Assembly (NCBI RefSeq): GCF_003443615.1
Contig: NZ_CP031967.1
Location: forward strand, 1,178,001 to 1,242,000
Source of the DNA: Alteromonas sp. BL110
GTDB taxonomy: Bacteria; Pseudomonadota; Gammaproteobacteria; Enterobacterales; Alteromonadaceae
Reading direction: 5' to 3'
Length of the DNA stretch: 64,000 nt
The notes below the pieces were generated by a model. It worked only from the letters and a program-made list of their open reading frames with translations. It made no database searches and was not told the origin of the DNA. Position 1 is the stretch's first letter. Each line of letters opens with the position of its first letter. The position numbers and the translations under genes were made by a program. Positions 19,283 through 27,481 of this stretch are shown here, one piece after another.

Positions 19283-21391
19283 ATGTTTGTGTCTCGTTTC
19301 CCCCTTCGCCCTATGCGACAAGGCCTGTTGGCTACTTCGACAGCATTATCATTGTTAGTTTTAGGTATAAGCCAAGCCAGTGCATTGCAAGATTCTGGCT
19401 CTGATTCAGATAGCGTAAATGCGCTAACATACGAAGATACCTTTAACTTGGAATATGTCACTAACCCTCAATTCCTTGATAAGGAAACGGTTATTTATTC
19501 TCGTCAAAGCATGGATATCATGACTGACGGAAGACAAAGTCGATTGTGGCAGGTAAACATTAAGTCAGGTGAGCATCGCCCGTTTATTGGAGTAGACGAG
19601 AACTTGTCACAGGCGACTTTGTCGCCCAACGGTAAGATGGTGGCTTATACAAAATCGGTCAACGGCCGTGCACAGATCCACCTTTATTACTTAGACACTA
19701 TGCAGTCAGTGCGTTTAACCAATACCAGCGAAACACCGCGTCAGTTAACTTGGTCTCACGACAGTAAAACCTTAGCCTTTACCCAGTTTACTGAAGAAAA
19801 GCAAAAGCCATTGTTTACCGGTATGCCGAGTAAACCTAAAGGAGCAAAATGGGCTGATAAAGGCTCGTATATTGATGCGGTGCAGTATAGAGGTGACGGC
19901 AGAGGCTACTTACGTGAAGGCTTCGACCAAATTTTTGTTTTACCTGTCGATGGCGGTACCCCGCGTCAGTTAACAACGGGGAAATTCCCAAGCGGCGGTA
20001 CCCTAGCCTTTTCTAAGGACAATGACTGGATTTATTTCGCCACTGCGCAGCGAGAAGACTATGCGCTGCACCCTTTGTCTGGCGATATTTACAAAGTGAA
20101 CGTAAGCACAGCGTCAGTTGAACAAGTTACCAATATTGAAGGGCCTGAAGGCAGACCAACTTTAAGCCCCGACGGTAAATACCTTGCGTTTACCCAACTT
20201 AACGACAGAAAGCTTTCATATCAAAACGGTGACATCGTTGTACTAGAACTTAAAAGTGGTGATATTACTCGCTTAACTACATCGTTAGATAGAAGCTTAG
20301 GTAAGTTCACGTGGCGTAAAGACAGTCGCGGATTAATTTTCTCTTACCTTGATCATGGAGAGACTAAGCTTGCTGCAGTGAACCTTAAAGGTGATGTAAA
20401 AACTATCAACGTGAGCATTGGCGGTCAGGCCTTTGGACGCCCTTACACGTCAGGTGACTTTGCAGTTAGTGAAAAAGGGGACATCGTTTATACTACTGCC
20501 AGTCGCACCATGCCGGGCGACTTAGCGCTTTACAGAAAAGGTAAAGATGATATACAGCTTACCGATTTAAATAACGACGCACTTGGCCATAAGACGTTGG
20601 CAGAAGTGCAAGACCTTTCGGTAGTTTCAAGTGTTGATGAGCTACCTATCGACGCTTGGATTGCATTGCCGCCAGGATTCGATAGCAGCAAAAAATACCC
20701 GCTGATATTAGAAATTCACGGCGGTCCACACGCAGCCTACGGCCCTCATTTTGCCATGGAAATTCAGCTAATGGCCGCGCAGGGCTATGTAGTGGTGTGG
20801 TCTAACCCAAGGGGTAGTAGCTCTTACGGTGAAGACTTTGGTAATCTGATTCACCATAACTACCCGTCACAAGACTATAACGACCTGATGGATGTGGTAG
20901 ACGCTGTTGTTAAACAAGGCTATGTTGATTCTGAGAACTTATTTATTACCGGTGGCTCAGGTGGCGGTACACTTACCGCTTGGTCTATTGGTAAAACTGA
21001 GCGTTTTAGTGCAGCTGTAGTGGCAAAACCCGTTATCAACTGGATGAGCTTTTCGTTGACGGCCGATGCGTATCCTTACTTTAGCCAATATTGGATGGCT
21101 GATATGCCGTGGAACATTGCCGATAAGCTATGGAAGCGCAGCCCGCTAAGTTTAGTGGGTAACGTAGTAACGCCAACCATGCTGCTAACCGGCGAAGCCG
21201 ATCACCGCACCCCTATTAGTGAAACCGAGCAATACTATCAAGCCTTGAAACTGCAAGGTGTGGATGCGGCGATGGTACGCATTCCTGGGGCTTCACATGG
21301 CATCGCAAGCCGCCCTTCTCGTTTGATTCAAAAAGTGGGAAATATTGTGGCGTGGTTTGAACGCTACAAGAAAGACAAAGACAGCGAGTAA
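19283..21391 (+). CDS. Exported S9-family prolyl oligopeptidase/acylaminoacyl peptidase
   Basis: 702-residue periplasmic serine peptidase. An N-terminal signal sequence (ends near QASA) is followed by a beta-propeller (about 50-430) with TolB-like blocks such as LSPDGKYLAFTQ and LTWSHDSKTLAFTQ. The alpha/beta hydrolase domain comes last. The catalytic triad is visible: Ser559 in TGGSGGGTL, Asp640 in GEADHRTP, His672 in GASHGI. HGGPHAAYG forms the oxyanion region. AAAGGA precedes the ATG. It probably trims short peptides taken up from the environment. Confidence 0.92.
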   Translation: MFVSRFPLRPMRQGLLATSTALSLLVLGISQASALQDSGSDSDSVNALTYEDTFNLEYVTNPQFLDKETVIYSRQSMDIMTDGRQSRLWQVNIKSGEHRPFIGVDENLSQATLSPNGKMVAYTKSVNGRAQIHLYYLDTMQSVRLTNTSETPRQLTWSHDSKTLAFTQFTEEKQKPLFTGMPSKPKGAKWADKGSYIDAVQYRGDGRGYLREGFDQIFVLPVDGGTPRQLTTGKFPSGGTLAFSKDNDWIYFATAQREDYALHPLSGDIYKVNVSTASVEQVTNIEGPEGRPTLSPDGKYLAFTQLNDRKLSYQNGDIVVLELKSGDITRLTTSLDRSLGKFTWRKDSRGLIFSYLDHGETKLAAVNLKGDVKTINVSIGGQAFGRPYTSGDFAVSEKGDIVYTTASRTMPGDLALYRKGKDDIQLTDLNNDALGHKTLAEVQDLSVVSSVDELPIDAWIALPPGFDSSKKYPLILEIHGGPHAAYGPHFAMEIQLMAAQGYVVVWSNPRGSSSYGEDFGNLIHHNYPSQDYNDLMDVVDAVVKQGYVDSENLFITGGSGGGTLTAWSIGKTERFSAAVVAKPVINWMSFSLTADAYPYFSQYWMADMPWNIADKLWKRSPLSLVGNVVTPTMLLTGEADHRTPISETEQYYQALKLQGVDAAMVRIPGASHGIASRPSRLIQKVGNIVAWFERYKKDKDSE

Positions 21392-21420
21392 AGCGGATTA
21401 AATTCTTAGCTCTATTTAAG

Positions 21421-21462
21421 AAAAAAGGCGCCCTTCAGTAAATGAAGTGACGCCTTTCTTTT
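21421..21462. terminator. Bidirectional terminator between S9 peptidase and PQQ dehydrogenase genes
   Basis: AAAAAAGGCG ... CGCCTTTCTTTT forms an outer stem, with TTCA/TGAA pairing inside. A-rich and T-rich flanks give a U-tract in both directions, which suits the convergent genes on either side. Confidence 0.75.
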
Positions 21463-21476
21463 CTTCAACATTGACC

Positions 21477-22670
21477 CTATTTGGTGAGCTTTAGTACTTT
21501 TCCATTAGGGGCGTCGGTCAATAAGTAAATAGCACCATCTGGACCCACTTCTACGTCGCGGATACGGTCGTGATTGTCGCGTACATATTCGAACTGCTCT
21601 CCCGGCTTTCCATCTTCTACCTTGATACGGCGAAGGTGGGTAAATTTCAAAGAACCCACTAATATATCGCCGTTCCACTCTTTAAACATGTCGCCTTGGT
21701 AGAAGGTTAGGCCGCTTGGTGCAATAGACGGGTCCCAGTACAACCAAGGCTGCTTCATACCATCCATATGGGTTTTATCGCTAATGATATCGCCGCTGTA
21801 GTCAATACCATAAGTAATCTCTGGCCAACCGTAGTTCGCACCGCGCTCTAGGATATTAATTTCATCTCCGCCTTTCGGACCGTGCTCCATTGCCCATACT
21901 GCGCCAGTTTCTGGATGGATAGTTACGCCTTGGACATTGCGGTGACCATAGCTGTATATTTCAGGGGCATTGCCATCAGTAAATGGGTTATCTTCTACTG
22001 CGCTGCCGTCACGGTTGATACGCACAATTTTACCAAAGTGGTTATCGGTGTTCTGCGCTTCTTTCATGTACTTATAGCGATCGCCCATGGTTACGTACAA
22101 ATGTTTTTCGGCATCGAATGCTAAGCGACAGCCAAAGTGAAAGCCGTTATCAACAATAGAGTCTGCACTGAAGATAACTTCAACATTTTCAAGGCCTGAA
22201 TCAGTAAGCGTGGCCTTTGCAACGCTACTACTGCTGCCAGGTTTGCCTTCTGTCTCGCTCTCTTTGCTGTAACAGAAGTAAATCGTTTTGTTGCTGGCAA
22301 AGTCTGGGTCGATGGTAATGTCTAACATACCACCTTGGTTCTGCGCCACCACATCAGGTACGTTATTTAGGCGCCCCGACAATTTCCCGTCTTTTGACAA
22401 ACGTTGAATACCACCCGCTCGTTCAGTTACCAGCAAGTCGCCATCGGGTAAAAACACCATCCCCCATGGATGCACTAAACCTTCAGCAAGCGTGGTTACG
22501 GTTATATCGTTGTCAGTAATTTCATGCGCTTCGCCATGTTTATGATCGCCATGAGCTAGGGCAAATTGGCTTACCGTTAGCGCCATTGCACATGCTACTG
22601 CGCACGCTATTGGGCGCGCTAGTGTGCTTATGGGTTTGAACTTAACTGCTAAAGTGCTTTGTGGTTTCAT
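21477..22670 (-). CDS. PQQ-dependent aldose sugar dehydrogenase (YliI-like)
   Basis: 397-residue exported six-bladed propeller oxidoreductase of the soluble glucose dehydrogenase/YliI group, oxidising sugars in the periplasm with PQQ and calcium. Seen: a signal segment up to about residue 40 (FALAHGDHKHG), then LAEGLVHPWGMVFLPDGDLLVTERAG, YSYGHRNVQGVTIHPETGAVWAMEHGPKGGDEIN (catalytic His region and PQQ site), and the final blade DVEVGPDGAIYLLTD. The His-rich stretch after the signal could bind metal. No PQQ synthesis genes are in the window. Confidence 0.9.
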   Translation of the reverse strand: MKPQSTLAVKFKPISTLARPIACAVACAMALTVSQFALAHGDHKHGEAHEITDNDITVTTLAEGLVHPWGMVFLPDGDLLVTERAGGIQRLSKDGKLSGRLNNVPDVVAQNQGGMLDITIDPDFASNKTIYFCYSKESETEGKPGSSSSVAKATLTDSGLENVEVIFSADSIVDNGFHFGCRLAFDAEKHLYVTMGDRYKYMKEAQNTDNHFGKIVRINRDGSAVEDNPFTDGNAPEIYSYGHRNVQGVTIHPETGAVWAMEHGPKGGDEINILERGANYGWPEITYGIDYSGDIISDKTHMDGMKQPWLYWDPSIAPSGLTFYQGDMFKEWNGDILVGSLKFTHLRRIKVEDGKPGEQFEYVRDNHDRIRDVEVGPDGAIYLLTDAPNGKVLKLTK

Positions 22671-22751
22671 CGTTAGACGCCTCTTTTACAGAAGCTGCGT
22701 TTAGTTGCACAGACTTCTTCTATTATTTTTTAAGTTATAGCAGTATACAAA

Positions 22752-22778
22752 AAAGGGTACAGCGCTGCTGTACCCTTT
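22752..22778 (-). terminator. Intrinsic terminator downstream of dps
   Basis: AAAGGGTACAGC and GCTGTACCCTTT form a perfect 12-bp stem with a three-base loop; read leftwards it ends in TTTTTT. It lies 80 bp past the dps stop codon and ahead of the PQQ dehydrogenase. Confidence 0.85.
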
Positions 22779-22857
22779 GTGATAGTTTTACTCGCTAATG
22801 CGATAAAGTTAGTTTGTCGTCTAAACGATGCGAACCACCTTCACCACGGCGCCGTAT

Positions 22858-23331
22858 TTATTTTGGAAGCGTTGCACGAAGCATCCACGCTGTTTTCTCG
22901 TGAACACGCATGCGGTCACCGATTAGCGCTGCAGATGATTCATCGTCAGCATCTTGCGCTAGCTTTAATGATTCGCGGCACGTTTTCACTACCTGCTCAT
23001 GACCGTGAGTTAGTAAGCGAACCATTTCGTTGGCCTCAGGCACACCTTCTACTTCTTCAATCGAACTAAGCTCAGCGAACGATTTATATGTGCCCGGCGC
23101 TGAAACACCTAGAGTACGAATACGCTCTGCGATTTCGTCTACCGCTTCTGCAAGCTCAGTGTAATGCTCTTCAAACATAAGATGCAGTTCACGGAACTGC
23201 GGCCCTTCTACATTCCAATGGAAGTTATGCGTTTGAAGGTATAAAGTGTAAGAATCGGCCAATAGCTTTTTCAGGCCTTCTGCTACTGCGTTACGATCGC
23301 TTTCAGAAATACCAATATCAATCTTGCTCAT
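22858..23331 (-). CDS. dps: Dps-family DNA starvation/ferritin-like protein
   Basis: 157-residue cytoplasmic mini-ferritin that stores iron using H2O2 and can shield DNA. The dinuclear ferroxidase signature is complete: [41 protein letters not shown], with the His, Asp and Glu ligands of the family. Length is normal. The N-terminus lacks the Lys-rich tail used by E. coli Dps for DNA binding, so DNA binding is uncertain. The upstream 190 bp is AT-rich. Confidence 0.93.
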   Translation of the reverse strand: MSKIDIGISESDRNAVAEGLKKLLADSYTLYLQTHNFHWNVEGPQFRELHLMFEEHYTELAEAVDEIAERIRTLGVSAPGTYKSFAELSSIEEVEGVPEANEMVRLLTHGHEQVVKTCRESLKLAQDADDESSAALIGDRMRVHEKTAWMLRATLPK

Positions 23332-23518
23332 GTCACACTCCTTAACGTTGAAACCCTTTTAGAGATTTTCGTGAAACCAGTTCATTGGTCATCAAAAACC
23401 TAGGTCTTAATAATATAGTTTAATAATACTCTAAAATTTTTGATTTAGATTAACGGTTTAGTTAATTGCTTTCATCGTATTAATCGATGACCTGATGCGT
23501 TTTGTTTGAGATGCCTGA

Positions 23519-24100
23519 CTAATGGTGATGATGATGGCCATCACCCGTTTCTTTTTTAGCTGACGGCTCTTTTTTAGCTGACGGCTCTTTTTTAACAGGC
23601 AGTCTTACCTTGGTCTCGCTCGCATCGTCAAACTTAAGCGTTAGCGCTATATCACTCCCCTCTTCTAACCCTTTGGTTAGCCCTAACAACATTACGTGAC
23701 GGCCACCTGGTTCGAACGTAGCCATCTGACCCGCTTTTACCTTAACCCCTTCAGTTAACTCACGCATTTTCATGACGTCTTCTTGCATAACCGTTGTATG
23801 GATTTGCGCATCACTTGCTATACCTTGGGGTACGGAAACAGATAGCAGCGTTTTATCGCTTTTACTTTGATTATGTAGAGTAAAGTACACTGCGCCGGTT
23901 TTTGCCAAGGCAAAGGTTGCTCTGGCGTAACCATTCATCACCATAACGTCAGTTTGCTTAGTAGTGTGCTTATGCTGCTCTTTTAGCTTGTGGTGGTTAT
24001 CATGATCATTGCCATGGGCGGAAATAGTCCCAGACAAGCTTAAAGAAAATAAGCCAGTAAGGATAACTAACGGTTTAAGCGATTTGGAAAAAAGTGACAT
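23519..24100 (-). CDS. PCu(A)C periplasmic copper chaperone
   Basis: About 193 residues from the ATG at 24100 (GGAG upstream; a start at 24151 would add 17 residues). A signal peptide ends near TISAHG. The PCu(A)C copper site is present: HTTVMQEDVMKM ... GGRHVMLLGL, the H(M)x(n)M ... HxM arrangement that carries Cu(I) to cytochrome oxidase. It has His-rich ends: HGNDHDNHHKLKEQHKH after the signal and a C-terminal HHHHH, probably extra metal binding. The C-terminal linker has a duplicated KKEPSA unit. No cytochrome oxidase assembly genes are adjacent. Confidence 0.88.
   Translation of the reverse strand: MSLFSKSLKPLVILTGLFSLSLSGTISAHGNDHDNHHKLKEQHKHTTKQTDVMVMNGYARATFALAKTGAVYFTLHNQSKSDKTLLSVSVPQGIASDAQIHTTVMQEDVMKMRELTEGVKVKAGQMATFEPGGRHVMLLGLTKGLEEGSDIALTLKFDDASETKVRLPVKKEPSAKKEPSAKKETGDGHHHHH
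23551..23586. repeat. 18-bp perfect direct repeat (two copies) in the PCu(A)C gene
   Basis: CTTTTTTAGCTGACGGCT occurs twice head to tail (23551-23568, 23569-23586) with a third partial start. It encodes the KKEPSA units. In frame, so copy number could change without breaking the gene. Confidence 0.9.
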
Positions 24101-24166
24101 ACCGTATGCTCCGAATGAATATTCGTAAGCAAGTGTACGTAAGTTTGGCATAGGAAAAAAGAAAAA

Positions 24167-24242
<76 letters not shown>

Positions 24243-24249
24243 ACACTTT

Positions 24250-24272
24250 AAAAACCGCTGCCTAGACAGCGG
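24250..24272 (-). terminator. Hairpin with T-run between purK and tRNA-Thr
   Basis: Read leftwards: CCGCTG, six-base loop, CAGCGG, then TTTTT. It is a canonical intrinsic terminator by shape, most simply ending purEK. It sits only 8 bp before the tRNA, and downstream of a promoter-like sequence. Confidence 0.7.
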
Positions 24273-24278
24273 ATGCGT

Positions 24279-24306
24279 ATTCTAGCGATAAACGCGTGGG
24301 TGTCAA
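24279..24306 (-). promoter_or_regulatory. Sigma70-type promoter for tRNA-Thr
   Basis: Leftward TTGACA (24306-24301) and TAGAAT (24284-24279) are separated by 16 bp. The -35 box overlaps the purK stop codon. Predicted initiation falls at about 24272, at the base of the following hairpin. Confidence 0.6.
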
Positions 24307-25439
24307 CCTTTTAATCGCGTTGCTTCACCAACTAATTTCGGGAAGTACTCAAGTGGTAAATATTTGCTCAATGCCATGAGCTTTTCACCTAAACTTTCAT
24401 AACTATTGGTGGTGACATTGATATGCCCCATCTTGCGTTTTTCACGAACGGACTTCCCGTACCAGTGCAGATGGCTTCCATCAATGCTCAGCAAGTCTCG
24501 TGAAAAGCTACTGCAACCAATGATGTTGACCATCGCGCTTGGCCCTATGGCAGAGGTATCGCCAAGGGGCAGACCACAAACTGCACGTAAGTGGTTTTCA
24601 AACTGACTGGTTACGGCGCCAGACTGGCTCCAGTGACCGGAGTTGTGCACGCGAGGAGCAAGTTCATTAACAAGCAGTTTGTCGCCCACTTGGAATAACT
24701 CAACAGCCAGCACGCCTATGTAGTCCATACCCTCAGCTAGTTTCACGAAAATATCGTGAGCCTGAGCCTGGAGGGCGTCATCTACGTTAGTCGCTGGCGC
24801 GACCGACACGTGAAGCTGCCCCTGGTGGTGCAGGTTTTCAGCAAGTGGATAGGTTCTTACGTCGCCATTAGCGTTACGCACACCGATTAACGACAACTCT
24901 CTATCAAACGCCACCATTTTTTCTACCACTAAAGGCACGTTCTCTAAGTCTAAGCCTTGTAGCGAGCTTTTTAGTGCTGGCAAGTCAGCTTCATCACTTA
25001 AACGCCACTGACCGTAACCGTCGTACCCATCGCGACTAGCTTTAAGAATAAGTTTGCTACCAAGCTGCTTTACGCAATCATCTAGTTGTGCAAGGTTGGT
25101 TACTACCTGGTGGTCGCAGTTTGCTACTTTCATACCTTCAAGCAGCTTTTTCTCACGTACGCGGTCGGCCCCCACAAGAATACTGTCGATATTAGGCATC
25201 AACTTGTTTGTTTTCGCTGCGTCTTCAAGCAGTTTTTCAGGTACATGCTCAAACTCTACCGTTAATGCATCGGCATCTTCTAGCGCTTGCGCTAATGGTG
25301 TATCAAGTGGGCTTTTGCTAACTGGATGTACAACGGTATCGTTGTTTACGTCCACAGCTTGAACCTCAATACCTAATGGACTTCCCGCCAGGTACATCAT
25401 TTGAGCAAGTTGGCCTGCGCCGTAAACAACTACTCTCAT
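24303..25439 (-). CDS. purK: 5-(carboxyamino)imidazole ribonucleotide synthase
   Basis: ATP-dependent carboxylation of AIR with bicarbonate to N5-CAIR in purine synthesis, cytosolic. ATP-grasp enzyme: [14 protein letters not shown] at the start, the ATP-binding [28 protein letters not shown] and [16 protein letters not shown]. 378 residues, as usual. Its first four bases overlap the end of purE (ATGA), so the two are translated together. Confidence 0.97.
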   Translation of the reverse strand: MRVVVYGAGQLAQMMYLAGSPLGIEVQAVDVNNDTVVHPVSKSPLDTPLAQALEDADALTVEFEHVPEKLLEDAAKTNKLMPNIDSILVGADRVREKKLLEGMKVANCDHQVVTNLAQLDDCVKQLGSKLILKASRDGYDGYGQWRLSDEADLPALKSSLQGLDLENVPLVVEKMVAFDRELSLIGVRNANGDVRTYPLAENLHHQGQLHVSVAPATNVDDALQAQAHDIFVKLAEGMDYIGVLAVELFQVGDKLLVNELAPRVHNSGHWSQSGAVTSQFENHLRAVCGLPLGDTSAIGPSAMVNIIGCSSFSRDLLSIDGSHLHWYGKSVREKRKMGHINVTTNSYESLGEKLMALSKYLPLEYFPKLVGEATRLKG

Positions 25440-25930
25440 TCATCTAGCTCCAATGTGTTGCTTGAAGCAAGTACTGTCTCGGTTTGAGACTTTCTGAACG
25501 CGATAACTGCTTCGCGCACGCTCTTATCTTGCAGTGCAACAACTTGTGCCGCGAGTAGACCTGCATTTGCTGCGCCAGCTTCACCAATGGCTAGTGTGCC
25601 TACCGCTACGCCTTTCGGCATTTGAACGATAGAAAGCAATGAATCTAACCCGTTAAGCGCTTTTGATTTCACCGGGCAGCCAAACACCGGCAAGTGGGTG
25701 TGTGCGGCAATCATTCCCGGCAAGTGTGCCGCGCCGCCCGCGCCAGCAATTATTGCACTAAAACCTTCATCGGCAGCGCCTTCAGCAAACTCTACTAGCA
25801 AGTTAGGTGTTCGATGTGCCGACACCACCTTCGCTTCAAATTCAACACCAAACGACTTCAGCATTTTTGCGGCCTGCTGCATGGTAGGCCAGTCTGAAGT
25901 TGAACCCATTACAATCGCGACTTTTGCCAT
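25436..25930 (-). CDS. purE: N5-CAIR mutase
   Basis: Converts N5-CAIR to CAIR, the step after PurK. 164 residues. Signatures: [21 protein letters not shown] at the start, [11 protein letters not shown], and [25 protein letters not shown] for substrate phosphate and active-site His. First gene of the purEK operon; no PurR-like operator was recognised in the roughly 200 bp upstream. Confidence 0.98.
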   Translation of the reverse strand: MAKVAIVMGSTSDWPTMQQAAKMLKSFGVEFEAKVVSAHRTPNLLVEFAEGAADEGFSAIIAGAGGAAHLPGMIAAHTHLPVFGCPVKSKALNGLDSLLSIVQMPKGVAVGTLAIGEAGAANAGLLAAQVVALQDKSVREAVIAFRKSQTETVLASSNTLELDE

Positions 25931-26206
25931 CTAGAGATCCTCGGGGTAGGTAAAATGGACAACCTTGGAAAGGCCGCGATTGTAGCTTAAAACCGTTCAA
26001 AATCCCACCGTAAATGGTGTGAAATATAGCGCTATAAAGTACAAACGTGTCAACGCTCTCTCTGTTTGGGGGTGATCTATCTAAACCTAATATTCCGTAT
26101 TAACTATAATTAATTTGTGTAGAAAAAATGCCTTATAACACGAATGAACAACCGCTATTCTTCAAGCTTTGCGGTGTTAGTAGTTAAATGGCGCAAGAGG
26201 TTATTG

Positions 26207-27481
26207 ATGACAGATAAGCATGAACCGGACGTACTTGATGAAGTGATAGAAGAAGTACAGGACGTGGTCTCTGACTTCTTAAACCGCGAGGCCGCTCCCG
26301 GTATTTTGCTGATGGCAGCGACAATACTGGCACTCATTATCGCCAACTCCCCATTAGATACCTTTTACGACCATTTAATCAGCATGCCAGTGCAGATCTC
26401 AGCGGGCACATGGGCTATTGATAAGCCTTTGCTGTTATGGATTAACGATGGCTTGATGGCGGTGTTCTTCTTTCATGTAGGCTTAGAACTTAAACGAGAA
26501 GTTTGTGAAGGTGAGCTGGCAAACCCTAAAGATATTATTTTACCTGCTGCGGGTGCACTGGGCGGTATGGCACTGCCTGCATTAATCTATGTAGGCATAA
26601 ACTGGGATAACCCTGTAGCGATTGCAGGGTGGGCTATTCCCGCTGCCACTGACATTGCCTTTGCGTTGGGTATTCTAGCGTTACTGGGTAGTCGTGTACC
26701 TACCAGCCTTAAAGTATTTCTAGTTACGCTGGCGATCATCGATGACATCGGCGCTATTGTAATTATTGCTTTGTTTTATACCGACAACATTACCGCTGGC
26801 GCATTATACGTTGCCGCAGGTTGCTTATTCCTGCTGTGGCAAATGAACAAGCGAAATGTGGTGGATATCCCAGCCTATGTTTTTGTAGGCATTATTTTGT
26901 GGGTGGCTATGCTGAAATCCGGTGTACACGCTACATTGGCGGGTGTGGTACTGGCTAGCTTTATTCCTATGCGGGATCAAAAAGACGCGTCATACTCTCC
27001 TGTAACACGACTTGAGCACGGATTAAATGGCTCTGTGAGTTTTGCTATTTTACCTTTGTTCGCCTTTGCTAATGCAGGCATTAGTTTTGGGAATATTAGC
27101 CCAGAAGGTATTTTCCACCCTGTAACCTTTGGTATTTTCCTTGGTTTGGTTGTTGGTAAACAAATAGGTGTATTTGGGTTCTGCTATCTAATGGTAAAGC
27201 TTAAACTAGCGAAGTTACCTGACGACCTTAATTTCAAGCATATTTATGGCTGTGCGCTGCTTTGCGGCGTTGGTTTTACTATGAGCCTGTTCATAGGAGG
27301 ACTTGCCTTTGAACAAACCGGCATTAATCAAATTTTTGATGAGCGTGTCGGAATTTTAGCAGGCTCACTTGTGTCTGCGTGCTTAGGCTACATTGTACTG
27401 CGACTCGTTAGTGATGCCCCGAGTGATGATGCAGACGTAGCTTCAAACGCTAGCAAGTTCACGGGCAATACAGTCAAATAG
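26207..27481 (+). CDS. nhaA: Na+/H+ antiporter NhaA
   Basis: Inner-membrane electrogenic antiporter (two H+ in, one Na+ out) for salt and alkaline tolerance. I place the start at the ATG at 26207 (MTDKHEPD, 424 residues) because AAGAGG lies six bases upstream; an ATG at 26144 would add 21 residues. Family landmarks are clear: AVFFFHVGLELKREV, PAATDIAFALGILALLG with the Asp pair of the ion site in TLAIIDDIGAIVIIALFY, and GCALLCGVGFTMSLFIGGLAF. The last 39 bases overlap the end of the histidine kinase gene on the other strand. Confidence 0.95.
   Translation: MTDKHEPDVLDEVIEEVQDVVSDFLNREAAPGILLMAATILALIIANSPLDTFYDHLISMPVQISAGTWAIDKPLLLWINDGLMAVFFFHVGLELKREVCEGELANPKDIILPAAGALGGMALPALIYVGINWDNPVAIAGWAIPAATDIAFALGILALLGSRVPTSLKVFLVTLAIIDDIGAIVIIALFYTDNITAGALYVAAGCLFLLWQMNKRNVVDIPAYVFVGIILWVAMLKSGVHATLAGVVLASFIPMRDQKDASYSPVTRLEHGLNGSVSFAILPLFAFANAGISFGNISPEGIFHPVTFGIFLGLVVGKQIGVFGFCYLMVKLKLAKLPDDLNFKHIYGCALLCGVGFTMSLFIGGLAFEQTGINQIFDERVGILAGSLVSACLGYIVLRLVSDAPSDDADVASNASKFTGNTVK

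Noticed and set aside
23519..23540. C-terminal HHHHH of the copper chaperone as a cloning tag artefact
   Set aside because: The protein has other His-rich stretches and a metal-binding role, and the surrounding sequence is chromosomal, so the tail is natural.
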